Notes under the pieces: model-generated | What the model was told of the DNA's origin: nothing | Databases searched by the model: none | What the model saw: the letters and a program-made list of their open reading frames with translations, nothing else | Origin: JAWXBM01 sp037968555 | GTDB taxonomy: Bacteria; Pseudomonadota; Gammaproteobacteria; Xanthomonadales; SZUA-36 | Direction of reading: 5' to 3' | DNA: 6,236 bases | NCBI GenBank assembly: GCA_037968555.1 | Contig: JBBKVS010000009.1 | Coordinates: 1 to 6,236 of the forward strand | Made by a program: the position numbers and the translations under genes | In this document: positions 5,936 to 6,236 of the stretch, in pieces | Numbering within the stretch: the first letter of the stretch is position 1 | Layout: every line of letters begins with the position of its first letter

Positions 5936-6236
5936 TTAATAGCGTCGTGCAGGTGCTGCTTGCTGCTGGAATTGAGGCAGTCGATTGGGGTCAGCGGTGC
6001 CGGTTGGGGACACCAGAAAACTGGACTCCAGCTCTCCTCCGCAGGCCACCGCCTGGCGTGTTGCCGCATCCACATCGGAAGGCTGGGCAAGGAACACAAA
6101 TGTCAGTTCAGTTGATCGCACCTTGTTGTCGGCAGCGAAGCGCCATTTCCGCAGCACATTACGTGCTTCCCTGCCCGGCAATCCGGACGGCTCGGACTGG
6201 ACAACTTCCAGATCCTGCGGAATGCCTGCACTATCT
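5936..6236 (-). CDS. C-terminus of a TonB-family-like protein, 5' end off the right edge
   Basis: The frame is open from the right edge to a TAA at 5936-5938, giving 99 visible residues with no obvious internal start, so this is the tail of a longer gene. Residues 1-33 carry a pattern typical of the TonB C-terminal domain: G.P.DLEVVQSEPSGL, then REARNVLRKWRF (22-33). In that family the 'v.SsPpglfd.aA..a...WrF' stretch precedes a final strand, here STELTFVFLAQP (40-51). The TonB domain normally ends there; this protein continues about 48 residues more with a Cys-containing region and a Gln/Ala/Pro-rich tail ending APARRY. TonB-type domains bind outer-membrane transporters and pass on proton-motive energy, but many proteins carry such domains for unknown purposes, and the N-terminal anchor cannot be seen. 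It is on the same strand as the six-repeat gene, 214 bases upstream, with a repeat between, so a shared transcript is uncertain. Confidence 0.6.
   Translation of the reverse strand, partial: DSAGIPQDLEVVQSEPSGLPGREARNVLRKWRFAADNKVRSTELTFVFLAQPSDVDAATRQAVACGGELESSFLVSPTGTADPNRLPQFQQQAAPARRY

Overview
The window reads as chromosomal DNA of a gammaproteobacterium. This is an inference from three things: a secreted protein carrying the short 'sGFE' motif just after its signal peptide, which I associate with that class; a DUF3300 protein; and GC-rich hairpin repeats ending in AAATTAA/TTAATTT between genes. No rRNA, tRNA, CRISPR array or transposase gene is visible.

Layout, left to right. (1) Positions 1-1067, minus strand: an exported DUF3300-family protein whose 3' end lies off the left edge. 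It has no stop codon inside the window, so a closed-ORF search misses it. (2) 1068-1332: a non-coding gap with the DUF3300 ribosome binding site, a weak promoter candidate, a fragment of a dispersed repeat, and a strong rho-independent terminator for the gene to its right. (3) 1333-2703, minus: an exported protein with a small N-terminal beta-rich domain and two VOC (glyoxalase/bleomycin-resistance fold) modules. (4) 2704-3149: a 446-base divergent intergenic region with inverted repeats and what looks like a decayed tandem duplication. (5) 3150-3746, plus: an exported SnoaL-like (NTF2-fold) protein. (6) 3747-3900: a convergent gap holding a near-perfect GC-rich hairpin and a second repeat copy. 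(7) 3901-5721, minus: a 606-residue secreted protein built from six degenerate repeats of about 92 residues, family not recognised. (8) 5722-5935: a gap with a third repeat copy. (9) 5936 to the right edge, minus: the C-terminus of a protein resembling a TonB C-terminal domain.

All four genes with a visible N-terminus encode export signals, so this is a neighbourhood of envelope, periplasmic or secreted proteins, but it is not one operon: gaps are over 100 bases, orientation changes twice, and a clear terminator separates the first two genes. The exported VOC and SnoaL-like proteins are divergently transcribed and both folds bind small hydrophobic or polyketide-like substrates, so a shared regulation or pathway is possible but unproven. 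The six-repeat protein is bracketed by two same-orientation copies of the dispersed repeat, one of which directly abuts its stop codon. That arrangement, together with the degenerate sixth repeat, is the most unusual structure here. I see no clear evidence of a complete new defence or mobile system.
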